The notes: generated by a model from the sequence alone, not told the origin. A DNA stretch of 64,000 nt from Chlorobiota bacterium (GCA_016788565.1 JAEUSP010000073.1:1-64000), one strand, 5' to 3'; shown: positions 53,176 through 62,749, counted from the first letter of the stretch. Numbers and translations are program-made.

Positions 53176-55614
53176 TCACTCTACCGCATCCCCCTCCCAA
53201 TCCCCTTCCAACACTTTTTCAATCACCTCTTTTATTCCCTCGGTTGTGCTGTTCTGAAGGGTTTGCAGCGCGGTGCGGAGCGCGTCGTCAAGGTGGCGGG
53301 CGGCGGCGGTTGCGGCGGCGTTGCGCACGCGGTCGGATTCATCAACGATGCCGCGCAGAATTGCTGCGCGGGCGTTGGAGGTGGTGGTGTCAAGCGCGGA
53401 TAATGCTTGGTAAGCATCGGCGCGGGTGTGGTTGCTGAACTCTTCCGTGGTGTACTGGGCCACAGCGTCAACAAACCGGGTGAATTTCCCCGCCGTAACA
53501 GCGTTCAGCCACCCTTGCGCCAGCCGTCCCCGCCTCCCTTCCTTTCCTTGCATCTCTATCAAGTATGGCTCCAACCCAGCGGTGTCGGTTGTGGCCAGCA
53601 CCCCCAGCGTGGCGTTGATAACGCTGAAACTGCTGTCGCGAAGCAACGGGCGCAGCAGCGCGGTGCGTTCTTCTTTCGGGATTATCCAAGCGTTCTCCAC
53701 CGCTTCTTTCCGAACATCAGCATCGGGATCGCCAATGGCCTGCGGTAGCATGGTTGCCGCAATGGTTTCCTCCATTGTTCCAACGCGGCTCACCATCTCG
53801 CGCCGAACAAACGGCGACGGCTCGCGCCGGAACTGCTCGGCAATGGCGCGTGCGCGTTGCTCGGCATTTTTTTTTGCGGGCTTCATCCGCGATAATTCTT
53901 TGACCGCCAGCAAACGGTCAATCATTCGTGGGGCTTGAAGCTGTGCAATCAGTTCATCGGTTGTGCGGGGGAACTGGACGGTTTTCAGCAGAACATCGCC
54001 GGCATCAAAGATCACGAACTTCGGTTGCGCCGGAAGCGGGAACCGGAACGTGTCGGCAGCGTGCGCAACCCAGACGGTATCGGCCACAACGCGGTCGGCA
54101 AGGTGGAACTCTATCGGGACTGGTGCGCGAAAAACTCCGGTCAGTGAGTCCATCGTTTGCGTCTGCCGAACAATCAGTTGAAGCTGGCCCTCCTCCCACG
54201 TTTTCTCCACCGCAAGCTGCGGCATCCCCGCGCCGTACATCCACTGCTGGAAGAACCAATCAAGGTTCAGCCCTGTGGCATCCTCGAAAGCAAGCTTCAG
54301 GTCGTTCGACTCCACCAAGCCGTGGGCGTGGCGTTGCAGGAAGAACTGGTTTGCGCGCCAGAACTGATCTTCCCCCACCAGCTGGCACAGCATCTGCAGC
54401 ACCCGCGCTCCCCGCTGGTAGATGTTGGCGGTGGTTCCCTTTCCGTTGGCAATGGGGTTGCGCCCTCCCCACGTATCAGTTCCTTCGGCGGTGGTTCCTG
54501 CGTCGTACATCTCCTTGGCAAACACATCATCGCCGTAGTAGTGGCCGCAGAATCGGGCGGCAAGGTAGGTGGCGTAGCTTTCGTGAATCCAGAGGTGGCC
54601 CCAGCTTCGGTTGGTCACCAGGTCGCCAAACCATTGGTGGGCGGCTTCGTGAGCGATCAGTTCATCGGGGTTGTAGTCAATCAAGCCACGCTCATCAACC
54701 AGTGCGTAATCGTTCAGGGTGGTGGCGGTGGTGTTCTCCATTCCGCCGTACATGAAGTTGGCGATCATGATTTGCCCGTACTTCTCCCACGGGTAGGGCA
54801 CGCCCAATTTGCTGGCCAGATAGCGCATCACATCGGGGGTGCGGGCAAAGGTTGGAGCGACGCGCTCTGGCATATCTGGGTAGCTCCAATACTCCAACGG
54901 AATTCCATCGGCGGTGTCGCGCGTGACCAAGTAATCGCCGGCGGCCAGCATTATCAGGTAGCTTGCATGATCCTTTGTTTGGGACCAATGCCACGTTGTT
55001 GTGCTATCGGGGTTGGGGGTTGTGGAGCGGAGTAATCCGTTGGAAAGGAGCTTCCAACCGGCGGGGATGGTGGCACGCACTTCGCTGGTGGCGCGGTCGT
55101 TGGGGTAGTCGTAGCAGGGAAGCCAGTAGCGGTTGTCCTCGGCTTCCCCCTGCGTCCAGATTTGATGCCGTTGGCCGCGAACACCCGCGTTGGGGGTGAT
55201 AAAATAAAGTCCCTTTTTCGGGATGACGTTGTAGCTGATGGAGAGGGTGAACGTGTCGTTGTAGCTGCGTGGCGTGGGGAGCATCACCGTCAGCGTATCG
55301 CCGGAATGCTGGTACTGGGCTGGGCTGCCATCCACCGCGACGGCGGTGAAATTCATGTTTGCAGCCGCATCTACCCGAAGCTGAGTTAGCGGATTTCCCA
55401 GCGAGCGGATCCGGTGCTTCACCGTGCCGCTCACCTCCTTCCGTTCCAGATTGAACCGAACATCAACCGCGATATGCTGAACATCGAACGGGTGGGAGCG
55501 CGCCCCGCCAAAATTGATGTCAAAAATTGATTGAGGAATGGCGGCCTGGGCTGAAAGGAGAATGGCAGCAACCAGCAAGCCGCAGCGGAACGGGAAGGGA
55601 AGGTAGGTCGGCAT
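53176..55614 (-). CDS. M1-family aminopeptidase with HEAT-like C-terminal domain
   Basis: 812 residues. A signal peptide (about 1-28) is followed by the M1 core: GMEN-type motif as YGGMENTT (about 289-296), zinc motif HEAAH (His322, Glu323, His326) and downstream Glu345 in WIHES. The final 260 residues carry HEAT-like helical repeats. It is probably a periplasmic or surface aminopeptidase that trims peptides. Its terminator-like hairpin at 53120-53169 is shared with the previous gene. Confidence 0.93.
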   Translation of the reverse strand: MPTYLPFPFRCGLLVAAILLSAQAAIPQSIFDINFGGARSHPFDVQHIAVDVRFNLERKEVSGTVKHRIRSLGNPLTQLRVDAAANMNFTAVAVDGSPAQYQHSGDTLTVMLPTPRSYNDTFTLSISYNVIPKKGLYFITPNAGVRGQRHQIWTQGEAEDNRYWLPCYDYPNDRATSEVRATIPAGWKLLSNGLLRSTTPNPDSTTTWHWSQTKDHASYLIMLAAGDYLVTRDTADGIPLEYWSYPDMPERVAPTFARTPDVMRYLASKLGVPYPWEKYGQIMIANFMYGGMENTTATTLNDYALVDERGLIDYNPDELIAHEAAHQWFGDLVTNRSWGHLWIHESYATYLAARFCGHYYGDDVFAKEMYDAGTTAEGTDTWGGRNPIANGKGTTANIYQRGARVLQMLCQLVGEDQFWRANQFFLQRHAHGLVESNDLKLAFEDATGLNLDWFFQQWMYGAGMPQLAVEKTWEEGQLQLIVRQTQTMDSLTGVFRAPVPIEFHLADRVVADTVWVAHAADTFRFPLPAQPKFVIFDAGDVLLKTVQFPRTTDELIAQLQAPRMIDRLLAVKELSRMKPAKKNAEQRARAIAEQFRREPSPFVRREMVSRVGTMEETIAATMLPQAIGDPDADVRKEAVENAWIIPKEERTALLRPLLRDSSFSVINATLGVLATTDTAGLEPYLIEMQGKEGRRGRLAQGWLNAVTAGKFTRFVDAVAQYTTEEFSNHTRADAYQALSALDTTTSNARAAILRGIVDESDRVRNAAATAAARHLDDALRTALQTLQNSTTEGIKEVIEKVLEGDWEGDAVE

Positions 55615-55700
55615 GGAAATGGAGACGAATGAGAGGTCGGATCAAATACAGCAATCGCCATCCTTCAGCGGGAAGGACGGCGATTGAATGAGAGAGAGTG

Positions 55701-55773
55701 AGCCACCACACGGACTCGAACCGTGGACCTGCTCATTACGAATGAGCTGCTCTACCAACTGAGCTATGGCGGC
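55701..55773 (-). tRNA. tRNA-Thr (anticodon CGT)
   Basis: The cloverleaf is complete: acceptor GCCGCCA pairs with TGGTGGC, the D-arm has AGTTGGTAGA, the anticodon stem GCTCA/TGAGC encloses loop TTCGTAA with anticodon CGT, and the T-arm has GGTTCGAGTCC. The CGT anticodon reads ACG (Thr). The CCA end is not encoded. It sits between the aminopeptidase gene and TerC, and a copy of the 45-bp palindrome follows about 110 bp further on. Confidence 0.93.
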
Positions 55774-55882
55774 GGATGGTTGTTTGTCAAACGGGTTGCA
55801 AAGTTAGAACCTTCCAGCCCGCGAACGCAAGCGGAATATGGGATGAGATGTTTTTTTACGTTAGGGGAGCGGTAGCATCTTG

Positions 55883-55927
55883 GTTCGGTGGCTCCGCTCA
55901 TACTTCGACGGGGCTCAGCATGAGCGG
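55883..55927 (-). repeat. Dispersed 45-bp palindrome, copy E
   Basis: Same orientation as copies B and G. It lies in the 55774-56060 gap between the tRNA and the TerC gene, which otherwise holds no gene. A 'TGGTTCGGCA' fragment follows at about 55941-55950. Confidence 0.9.
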
Positions 55928-56060
55928 GGATGCTATCCGGTGGTTCGGCATATACTTTGAACACGAACTTGAGATGGGTCGAAAAAGTAACCAGCCGAAG
56001 AGTAATGTGCTCACCGGCTGGTTGCTTGATAAACCTTGCTCCATCTCACGTTCTCCGCCA

Positions 56061-56879
56061 CTACTTCTTCCCGTTCTCCTCCTGCGCCAACGGCACTCCG
56101 GTGACGTTCTGGTGGAGGTGAACTGGCTCTGGCAGTTTCTTCCCTTTGTCTTGCTGGCGTTTTTTTGCCCACAGGTTCAGCATCTCCACAAACACACTGA
56201 AGGCCATTGCTGAATAGACATATCCCTTCGGAATTTCGACGTGGAACGACTCGGCCACCAGCGTCATGCCGATCATCAGAAGGAAGGCCAAGGCCAGCAT
56301 TTTCACGGTTGGGTGGCGCATCACAAAATCCCCCACGGGCTGCCCCGTTGCCAGCATGAACCCAAGCGAAACCACCACCGCGATAATCATCGTCTCAATC
56401 TGGATAGTTGGCTGCAACTGGCTGGTCATGCCAACGGCGGTGATGATGGAGTCGAGCGAGAAGACGATGTTCAGCAGTGTGATCTGCATCACCACGCTTC
56501 CAAATTCGGACTTGTTTTCTCCGTTACCGTGGATGTCTTCGGCACCTTCCAATTTGTTGTGGATTTCCTTTGTAGCCTTGTAAATCAGGAACAACCCGCC
56601 GCCAAGCAGAATCAAATCGCGCCCGGCAAACGGGTGATCGAACAGCGTGAAGAATGGCTGCGAAAGGCTGATAATCCAGCCAATGGCAAAGATCAACCCA
56701 ACCCGAATAATGCACGCCAACGCAAGCCCAATCATCCGTGCCCGCGACTGTTCCGACTGCGGCAAACGGGAGGCAAGGATGGAGATGAAGATGATGTTAT
56801 CAACGCCAAGAACGATCTCCATGGCGGTTAATGCCGCAAGGCTGGCAAGAACTTGGCCGGAGAGGAGTGCTTCAATCAT
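56061..56879 (-). CDS. TerC-family integral membrane protein
   Basis: 272 residues. Around seven hydrophobic helices can be seen, with the TerC hallmark LTAMEIVLGVDNIIFISILA near the N-terminus, followed by RVGLIFAIGWIISL and a later Asp-containing NIVFSLDSIITAVGM. Members export manganese or confer tellurite resistance. ATG at 56879 is chosen for the family start; the upstream 40 residues of the longer frame are translated repeat (GAAGAGTGA). Confidence 0.92.
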   Translation of the reverse strand: MIEALLSGQVLASLAALTAMEIVLGVDNIIFISILASRLPQSEQSRARMIGLALACIIRVGLIFAIGWIISLSQPFFTLFDHPFAGRDLILLGGGLFLIYKATKEIHNKLEGAEDIHGNGENKSEFGSVVMQITLLNIVFSLDSIITAVGMTSQLQPTIQIETMIIAVVVSLGFMLATGQPVGDFVMRHPTVKMLALAFLLMIGMTLVAESFHVEIPKGYVYSAMAFSVFVEMLNLWAKKRQQDKGKKLPEPVHLHQNVTGVPLAQEENGKK

Positions 56880-56957
56880 GCTGTTGTGATGCTCGGTTGT
56901 GAATAGGTTTCGGGGTGCAAAGGTAATAGATGAAGGGGAATGTTGAGTGTTCAAGAG

Positions 56958-57060
56958 TGAAGAGTGAAGAGTGAAGAGTGAAGAGTGAAATGGAGCCAAA
57001 GCCGGAAACTCACTAATGACTAATGATCAATGGCTAATGACCAATGACCACCACACCGCC
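56958..57060 (+). repeat. Composite repeat, second copy of the mobA-start repeat
   Basis: Same order of GAAGAGTGA units, GCCAAAGCCGGAAACTCACT, ATGACTAATGA-type units and CCACCACACCGCC as at 9925-10008. Here it lies upstream of TerC and carries no gene, showing that the mobA start lies inside a mobile or expanding repeat. Confidence 0.85.
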
Positions 57061-57072
57061 GAATCCCGCTCC

Positions 57073-57118
57073 CCGCTCATGCTGAGCCCCGTCGAAGTAT
57101 GAGCGGAGGCCACCGAAC
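57073..57118 (+). repeat. Dispersed 45-bp palindrome, copy F
   Basis: Same orientation as copies A, C and D, with a GG insertion near the right end (GAGGCCACCGAAC). It lies between TerC and the beta-helix gene. Confidence 0.88.
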
Positions 57119-57232
57119 AGCCGTCCCCCGATCCCCGTCCCCCGATCCCCGCCTTCCGCCCCCTGTGTCCGATACTCTCACTACCTTTGCGAAGCCTGCT
57201 TGACCTTTCGTTTAACAACCGTCCTCGATGCC

Positions 57233-58735
57233 ATGAAAACTCTGCTCCTTTTTGCAATTCTTGCCTGCCCATCACTGGTTGCTTCCCGCACGTTGGAAGT
57301 TGGCCAGGGAGCAACCTACGCCAACTTGCAAGCGGCTGCGGCTGTTGCCCAGCCCGGCGATTCGATCCTCTTCAAAACCGGAACTCATGCTGGCGGCCAG
57401 TACGTGGAAGGCCTGCAAGGGCGCGCCGACGCATGGATCACAATCATCGGGGAAGAGGAAGGGGGGGCGGTTGTGCGCGGTGGAAGCAACGCTTGGCAGC
57501 TGACCGATGCCGCATATCTGCGCATTGTTGGAATCAGCTTCGGCGGGCAAACCGGAAACGGGCTGAACCTTGACGATGGAGGAAGCTACGACACCCCCGC
57601 GCACCACATTATCATCGAACGCTGCACCTGGTTGGATATCAACGCCACCGGAAACAACGACCTTCTGAAGATGTCCGGCATTGATAGCTTTCAGGTTCGC
57701 GATTGCACCTTCCAGAACGGCGCGGCCGGCGGCAGCATGATTGATATGGTTGGATGCCACCAGGGGAGTTTTCTTCGCAATCGGTTCCAGAATGCCGGGT
57801 CCAACTGCATCCAAGCAAAAGGGGGAACAAGCGATATCCGAATTGAAGGGAACACGTTTGTGGAGGGGGGGGCGCGTGCAATCAATATCGGCGGGAGCAC
57901 CGGCCTTCAGTTCTTCCGCCCGTTGGGGATCAACTATGAGTCGGCACGGATCAAGGTCTATAGCAACGTTTTTGTTGGTGCCGATGCAGCGGTGGCGTTT
58001 GTTGGAACCGTCAACAGCGAAGTGGTGAACAACACCATCTATCTGCCAAAACGCTGGGCCGCCCGCATCCTTCAGGAGACCACCGACGCTGCGTTTCTGC
58101 AGTGTGGCGATAACTCATTCCGCAACAACCTTGTGGTGGTTGGGAACGTGGCGGCGAACCCAACATTCAACATTGGCGGGAACACACGCCCGGGGACGTT
58201 CACGTTCAACAACAACCTTTGGTTCAATGCCGAGAACGGAAGCTGGAACGGCCCAAACCTTCCCGCCGCGGAATCGAACGGCATCATCAGCCGCGATCCT
58301 TTGCTGGCGGCTCCCCCGTCCGATTTCACCCTGCGGGCTGCTTCGCCGGCTATCGGCGCAGGGCTTGCGGTGGATCAGCCAACCCATGATTACAACGGCC
58401 GCCCCTTCCTCACCAACCGCTCCATCGGCGCGGTGGAAGGGGGAAGCAGCACAACCTCCGTTGCCGCCGCAAGCCAGCCGGAAACGGAGTTGCAGTGTGA
58501 GGTGATTGCAACCTCCAATCACGTTGCGGCGGCTGTCCAGCTATCACGTTCCGGCCCGGTAGAGTTTTCGCTGTATGATGTTCGCGGGGAATCAATCTGG
58601 CGGCATCACGCCCAACTGCCCAGCGGCCAAACAACGCTGCAACTCCCGCTTGACGAATCCCCAAGCGGGTTCTACCTGCTGGTTGTTCAGTTCGGGAGCC
58701 GGGTTGTGGTGAAAGAGGTGGGCGTTAGTCAGTAG
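57233..58735 (+). CDS. Secreted parallel beta-helix protein with T9SS-like C-terminus
   Basis: 500 residues. A signal peptide (MKTLLLFAILACPSLVA) precedes a right-handed beta-helix: repeated short strands with asparagine and hydrophobic rungs, such as IIIERCTWLDINATGNND, LLKMSGIDSFQVRDCTFQN and VYSNVFVGADAAVAF. This architecture is shared by pectate-lyase-like and chondroitinase-B-like enzymes and adhesins. The final segment (PVEFSLYDVRGESIW... SGFYLLVVQFGSRVV) fits a T9SS sorting domain. No active-site residues can be assigned with confidence. Confidence 0.82.
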   Translation: MKTLLLFAILACPSLVASRTLEVGQGATYANLQAAAAVAQPGDSILFKTGTHAGGQYVEGLQGRADAWITIIGEEEGGAVVRGGSNAWQLTDAAYLRIVGISFGGQTGNGLNLDDGGSYDTPAHHIIIERCTWLDINATGNNDLLKMSGIDSFQVRDCTFQNGAAGGSMIDMVGCHQGSFLRNRFQNAGSNCIQAKGGTSDIRIEGNTFVEGGARAINIGGSTGLQFFRPLGINYESARIKVYSNVFVGADAAVAFVGTVNSEVVNNTIYLPKRWAARILQETTDAAFLQCGDNSFRNNLVVVGNVAANPTFNIGGNTRPGTFTFNNNLWFNAENGSWNGPNLPAAESNGIISRDPLLAAPPSDFTLRAASPAIGAGLAVDQPTHDYNGRPFLTNRSIGAVEGGSSTTSVAAASQPETELQCEVIATSNHVAAAVQLSRSGPVEFSLYDVRGESIWRHHAQLPSGQTTLQLPLDESPSGFYLLVVQFGSRVVVKEVGVSQ

Positions 58736-59142
58736 TCATTGGTCATTAGTCATTGGCTATTGGCTATTGGTCGGTGGTTGGTTTTCTATTACTCCGTGCT
58801 TCAGCGCGGAGATTGCGTGCCACCTTACTTCCACTCTTCCGTTCCTTCTTGGCTTTGGCTCCCTCTCCCAGCCAGCGAATGTGAGGCAACCAGCACCTCC
58901 ACCCATTTGGGAGAGGGCGGGGGGTGAGGGCAGGCAGCGGCGGGGGCCCGGTTCGGTGGCTCACGCTCATACTTCGACGGAGCTTCAGCATGAGCGGCGG
59001 GCTACTTTCGTGGTTGGTTTGGCATCGTCCACTCTCCCCATCTCACTCTTCACCCCTCACTATTCACTCTTCAATCTTCCCTCAACTCCGTACATTTGCC
59101 CAGCGTTCAACCTATCTCACACAACCCAGAAACCGCTCAATC
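58736..59142. other. Gene-free repeat-rich stretch
   Basis: About 400 bp. It holds a tandem run of ATTGGTCATTAGTCATTGGC units (about 58731-58783), the GGCTCCCTCTC/CGAATGTGAGG module also seen near 6100-6140, a GAGAGGGCGGGGGGTGAGGG hairpin-like block and copy G of the palindrome. A long in-frame extension of the next gene passes through it but is translated repeat. Confidence 0.75.
58951..58997 (-). repeat. Dispersed 45-bp palindrome, copy G
   Basis: Same orientation as copies B and E. It reads CGACGGAGCTTCAGC where other copies read CGACGGGGCTCAGC, a variant with one extra base. The upstream shared segment GAGGGCAGGCAGCGGCGGGG resembles that before copy B. Confidence 0.88.
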
Positions 59143-60162
59143 ATGCAGCATACACGCGAAGAATACCTCCAGAAAAAAATTGCCCCAGTTTCCCCACGGG
59201 ATGTCAGCAGTGTCAACGATTTGCTGGTGCGGCTTGGCGGCTGCTCCTTCCAGGGGCGCGCCCTTAGCCGGTGCCTTGATGTGCTGGAAAACATGGTTCG
59301 GGACGAAGAGTGCATGATTATCATGACCCTTGCCGGCGCAATGGTCCCCGGCGGGATGGAGGAAGTGGTGACGCAGTTCATCGAGCATGGAATTATTGAC
59401 GCGCTGGTCAGCACCGGGGCCAACATGAGCCACTCGATGGTAAACCACGCCGACCCAGAAAATCAGGGGCATTTTGTTGGAGCCACATCGGTGAATGATG
59501 CCGAACTGTACGAGCATCACATCAACCGAATCTACGACACCTTCTTGCCGGAGGACGGTTACCACAAAGGTGAGGTTCTGCTGGAGGCGATCCTGACGAA
59601 GTATTTTGCCGACAACAACATTGACCCGCTTCAGCCCTGGTTTGTGCGTCCGCAGGAATTATTCCGCATCACCGGGTTGGCGCTGGACGGGATCGGGAAG
59701 CGGGGAATCCTTGCGGCTGCGGCGCGCCACAACGTCCCCATTTACTGCGGCGCAACCACCGACAGCGAGTACGCGCTGAACCTTGTGAAATACAACCTGC
59801 GGAACAACTGGAAAATCGTGCTGGATGAGCTTGCCGACGTGCAAGTATTTGCCCAAAGCCTTCTGGCAAAAGAGCGTGGGGGGACGCTGATTATTGGTGG
59901 TGGTGTCCCGCGCAACTGGGCGCAGCAGGCATGGCCGTTGTTGGAGATGACCGGAGCCACCGAACGCCACGGCTACGACCGCACCGTGCGCATTTACACC
60001 GATTCGCCAAGCTGGGGCGGGCTTAGCGGTTGCACCATCAGCGAGTCGGTAAGCTGGGGGAAATACACCGAAAACGCCGTCTCCGCCGAAGTCCAATGCG
60101 ATGCCACCATCGCGCTGCCGATGCTGGCAGTGGGGTTGTTTGAGAGGTTGGGGATTAAGTAA
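59143..60162 (+). CDS. Deoxyhypusine-synthase-like protein
   Basis: 339 residues. The family features are AGAMVPGGMEEV, TGANMSHSMVNH, LIIGGGVPRNW and the catalytic-lysine segment ESVSWGKY, with Lys307. Bacteria mostly lack eIF5A/hypusine, so this family member probably makes a different polyamine, such as homospermidine or an agmatine-derived product, from its substrate and NAD. The start at 59143 is taken because the longer frame reads through a repeat. It is followed about 105 bp later by a DNA methyltransferase gene with very different base composition. Confidence 0.9.
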   Translation: MQHTREEYLQKKIAPVSPRDVSSVNDLLVRLGGCSFQGRALSRCLDVLENMVRDEECMIIMTLAGAMVPGGMEEVVTQFIEHGIIDALVSTGANMSHSMVNHADPENQGHFVGATSVNDAELYEHHINRIYDTFLPEDGYHKGEVLLEAILTKYFADNNIDPLQPWFVRPQELFRITGLALDGIGKRGILAAAARHNVPIYCGATTDSEYALNLVKYNLRNNWKIVLDELADVQVFAQSLLAKERGGTLIIGGGVPRNWAQQAWPLLEMTGATERHGYDRTVRIYTDSPSWGGLSGCTISESVSWGKYTENAVSAEVQCDATIALPMLAVGLFERLGIK

Positions 60163-60268
60163 CAGGGGGGAGTGATTTATAGGGCAGATGGATTTCGTGT
60201 TAGGATTACTGGGTATAGTGTGCTATCATTGCTATCACTTTTTCCCAGCGAACCAATATCACGACGGC

Positions 60269-61477
60269 ATGAAGGAAAACCTGTTGATTCGGAATGTCCC
60301 CCCTGCAATACGCTCTTGGCTTGAACAGGAACGTCATCAGCAGCAGATGACGCAGAATGAGTTTCTACTGAAAGTTCTTGAACGAGCCAGCTCGTACTCC
60401 GCACAACCCTCTCTATTTGATGAGGTTGAGCATCCCCCACGTGCAGCAAATACAGAATCGGCGTTACCCTTTACGTTCATTGATCTGTTTGCAGGAATTG
60501 GTGGGCTGCGTATCGGCTTAGAGCGTGCTGGTGGACACTGCCTGTTTTCTTGTGAATGGGATAAATACTCACAGAAAACATATAAGGCTTGGTTCGGCGA
60601 GCTACCGCACGGGGATATACGCGCAATTGCCCCTGAGACTATTCCCGATCACGATTTATTAGCCGCAGGTTTCCCATGCCAACCATTCTCAATAGCTGGA
60701 GTATCGAAGAAAAATAGCCTTGGCCGTGCTCATGGTTTTCAGGATGCTGCACAAGGAACTCTATTCTATAATGTGGCCACAATTGCTGCAATAAAGCGTC
60801 CACCTGTTCTGCTTCTTGAGAACGTTAAAAATCTAATGTCGCATGATGGCGGAAGAACCTACAAGGTGATATCAGCGACGTTGAAGGATTTAGACTACGC
60901 AGTTTTTAATAAAGTTATTGATGCGGCAGACTACGTACCACAACATCGAGAGCGTATTTTTATTGTTTGCTTTGATAAACATGTTTTCGGCAGTAGCCCG
61001 GAATTTAAGTTTCCAAAAGCGCCCGAATCAAAACCAAAATTCAAAGAAATTTTAGAATCAGAGCCAGATAGCAGGTACACGCTAAGCGACCATTTGTGGA
61101 AATACTTGCAGGATTATGCACAACGCCACCGAGAAAAAGGAAATGGATTTGGCTTCGGGCTTGCGGATTTAGATGGCGTATCACGCACGTTGAGCGCAAG
61201 GTATTATAAAGACGGGTCTGAAATTTTGATCCCTCAAGGAAAGCACAAGAATCCACGCAGATTAACACCCAGAGAAGCTGCGCGTGTTATGGGTTTTGAA
61301 GATAGCCGTGAAATTGTGGTATCGGACACACAGGCATATAAGCAATTCGGGAATGCAGTGGTTCCACCTGTTGCTGAGGCTATAGCTAAAGAGATCGTTA
61401 AAACGCTACGGTGGCATCTTACAAGTTGCGGATCACGCTGCCTTGTCAAGGGGCGTAATTTGTCATCCCATAAATAA
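60269..61477 (+). CDS. DNA (cytosine-5) methyltransferase with N-terminal ribbon-helix-helix-like region
   Basis: 402 residues. Cytosine-5 methyltransferase motifs appear in order: DLFAGIGGLRIGLERAGG (AdoMet site), the catalytic Cys137 in AGFPCQPFSIAG, LLENVKNL, QHRERIFIVCF, and the C-terminal YKQFGNAVVPPV. The first 45 residues (ENLLIRNVPPAIRSWLEQE) look like a ribbon-helix-helix DNA-binding element, as seen in some C5 methyltransferases that autoregulate. With the EcoRII-like gene 80 bp after it, it should modify CCWGG-type sites, though specificity is inferred. AT-richer than its neighbours. Confidence 0.93.
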   Translation: MKENLLIRNVPPAIRSWLEQERHQQQMTQNEFLLKVLERASSYSAQPSLFDEVEHPPRAANTESALPFTFIDLFAGIGGLRIGLERAGGHCLFSCEWDKYSQKTYKAWFGELPHGDIRAIAPETIPDHDLLAAGFPCQPFSIAGVSKKNSLGRAHGFQDAAQGTLFYNVATIAAIKRPPVLLLENVKNLMSHDGGRTYKVISATLKDLDYAVFNKVIDAADYVPQHRERIFIVCFDKHVFGSSPEFKFPKAPESKPKFKEILESEPDSRYTLSDHLWKYLQDYAQRHREKGNGFGFGLADLDGVSRTLSARYYKDGSEILIPQGKHKNPRRLTPREAARVMGFEDSREIVVSDTQAYKQFGNAVVPPVAEAIAKEIVKTLRWHLTSCGSRCLVKGRNLSSHK

Positions 61478-61557
61478 GAAAACGACAGATGGATTCCACT
61501 TGGAGACTGATGACATTGCTGATGAAGTAGCCTCTAAATACCAAACACGCATACCGT

Positions 61558-62730
61558 ATGGCCTCAGCTATAGGCGAAAAAGCTATTGAAGCTGCTTTAA
61601 GCACTGGTAAAGCAATTCTGAAGTTTGTTTCACGTAACGACGTTGGCTTAACTGGCGGGCATCAATCCGGTTTCTTTCTCCCTAAGTCAGGATGGCATAT
61701 CTATTCACCGTATCCGCCCACAAAAGGAGAAAATAAAAAGAGTTGGCCTAGGGTAGTTTGGCAAGATGGAAGAATAACTGAGTCATGCGTGACTTGGTAT
61801 GGAACCGGTACACGCAGTGAATACCGATTAACGAAATTTGGGAAAGGCTTCCCATTCCTGACGGCTGATATTGTGGGTGATCTTCTGGTGTTGATACCAA
61901 TAAACCATCAGGAATTTCGCGCATATATTTTGGATATTGATGAAGATATAGAAGAGATTCAGGTTGCGTTAAGCGTGGAGATAACGGAGACGTACGCTAT
62001 CTATGATCGTGGTCAAGTTGCTATCCCTGAGAGTGAGGATGAGTGCATTGCCCGCAATTTTAGAAAGTTCGTTGAGTTGTTATCAGATTATCCAAGCACT
62101 CAAGAGTTTGCCGATGCTACTCGTAAGACTCTTGAAGGATGCATTAAAAGTTTTGAGAAACTCACTGCTGATGAAAGGTTGCGCTGTCTTGTAGATGAAG
62201 AATACACACTGTTCCGCATGGCCGAGCGGAAGATTACTCAACCTGAGGTAACTCGTCTATTCAAGGATGTGGATGATTTTCTTGCAACGGCTTCCACAAT
62301 TATGAATCGTCGGAAAAGCAGAGCAGGCAAATCGCTTGAACGGCATGTTGAAAATTTATTTTCTTCAGCAGGTATCCCATTTGATGCACAGCCCAAAATT
62401 GATGGCAATGTGCAGCCAGATATTCTAATACCGAGTAGAATCGCCTACGTTGATGACTCATATCCCGCAGATAAACTCTTTGTGGTTGGTGTGAAACGAA
62501 CATGCAAGGATCGTTGGAGGCAGGTTTTGAATGAGGCCAAAAGAATACCCCACAAGCATATACTCACACTGCAACCGGGTATCTCTGCAAGCCAGCTTTA
62601 TGAAATGAAAAATTCAAACATATCATTGATTGTTCCGAAGTACCTCCATAAACAGTATCCGCGTGGAACAGGCATTTCAATTCTGACAGTTGAGGATTTT
62701 ATTGCACACATACAGGCTGTACATTCATAG
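61558..62730 (+). CDS. EcoRII-like type IIE restriction endonuclease
   Basis: 390 residues, close to the 404 of EcoRII. Along the sequence it follows EcoRII: RNDVGLTGGHQSGFFLPK near the N-terminus, RRKSRAGKSLERHVENLF and VGVKRTCKDRWRQVLNEAKR in the catalytic C-terminal domain (with PD and K of the nuclease core in PDILIPS and GVKRT), and ISLIVPKYLHKQYP near the end. EcoRII cleaves before CCWGG after binding a second site via its N-terminal domain, which is also present here. The specificity is predicted from similarity only. It is 80 bp downstream of the methyltransferase, on the same strand. Confidence 0.9.
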   Translation: MASAIGEKAIEAALSTGKAILKFVSRNDVGLTGGHQSGFFLPKSGWHIYSPYPPTKGENKKSWPRVVWQDGRITESCVTWYGTGTRSEYRLTKFGKGFPFLTADIVGDLLVLIPINHQEFRAYILDIDEDIEEIQVALSVEITETYAIYDRGQVAIPESEDECIARNFRKFVELLSDYPSTQEFADATRKTLEGCIKSFEKLTADERLRCLVDEEYTLFRMAERKITQPEVTRLFKDVDDFLATASTIMNRRKSRAGKSLERHVENLFSSAGIPFDAQPKIDGNVQPDILIPSRIAYVDDSYPADKLFVVGVKRTCKDRWRQVLNEAKRIPHKHILTLQPGISASQLYEMKNSNISLIVPKYLHKQYPRGTGISILTVEDFIAHIQAVHS

Positions 62731-62749
62731 ATTTACACGCTGAAAATTG

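Larger units (their letters stand above)
56880..57232. other. Gene-free repeat-rich stretch
   Basis: About 350 bp between divergent genes. It contains the composite repeat shared with the mobA start, copy F of the palindrome and a short CCCCGATCCCCGTCC run. Promoters for both flanking genes should lie here, but none is clear to me. Confidence 0.7.

Noticed and set aside
55701-55773. tRNA-Thr as an attachment site of an integrated element
   Set aside because: No integrase, no direct repeat of the tRNA 3' end and no phage genes are found nearby.
58924-59142. N-terminal extension of the deoxyhypusine-synthase-like protein
   Set aside because: The extra residues are translated repeats and not part of the family.
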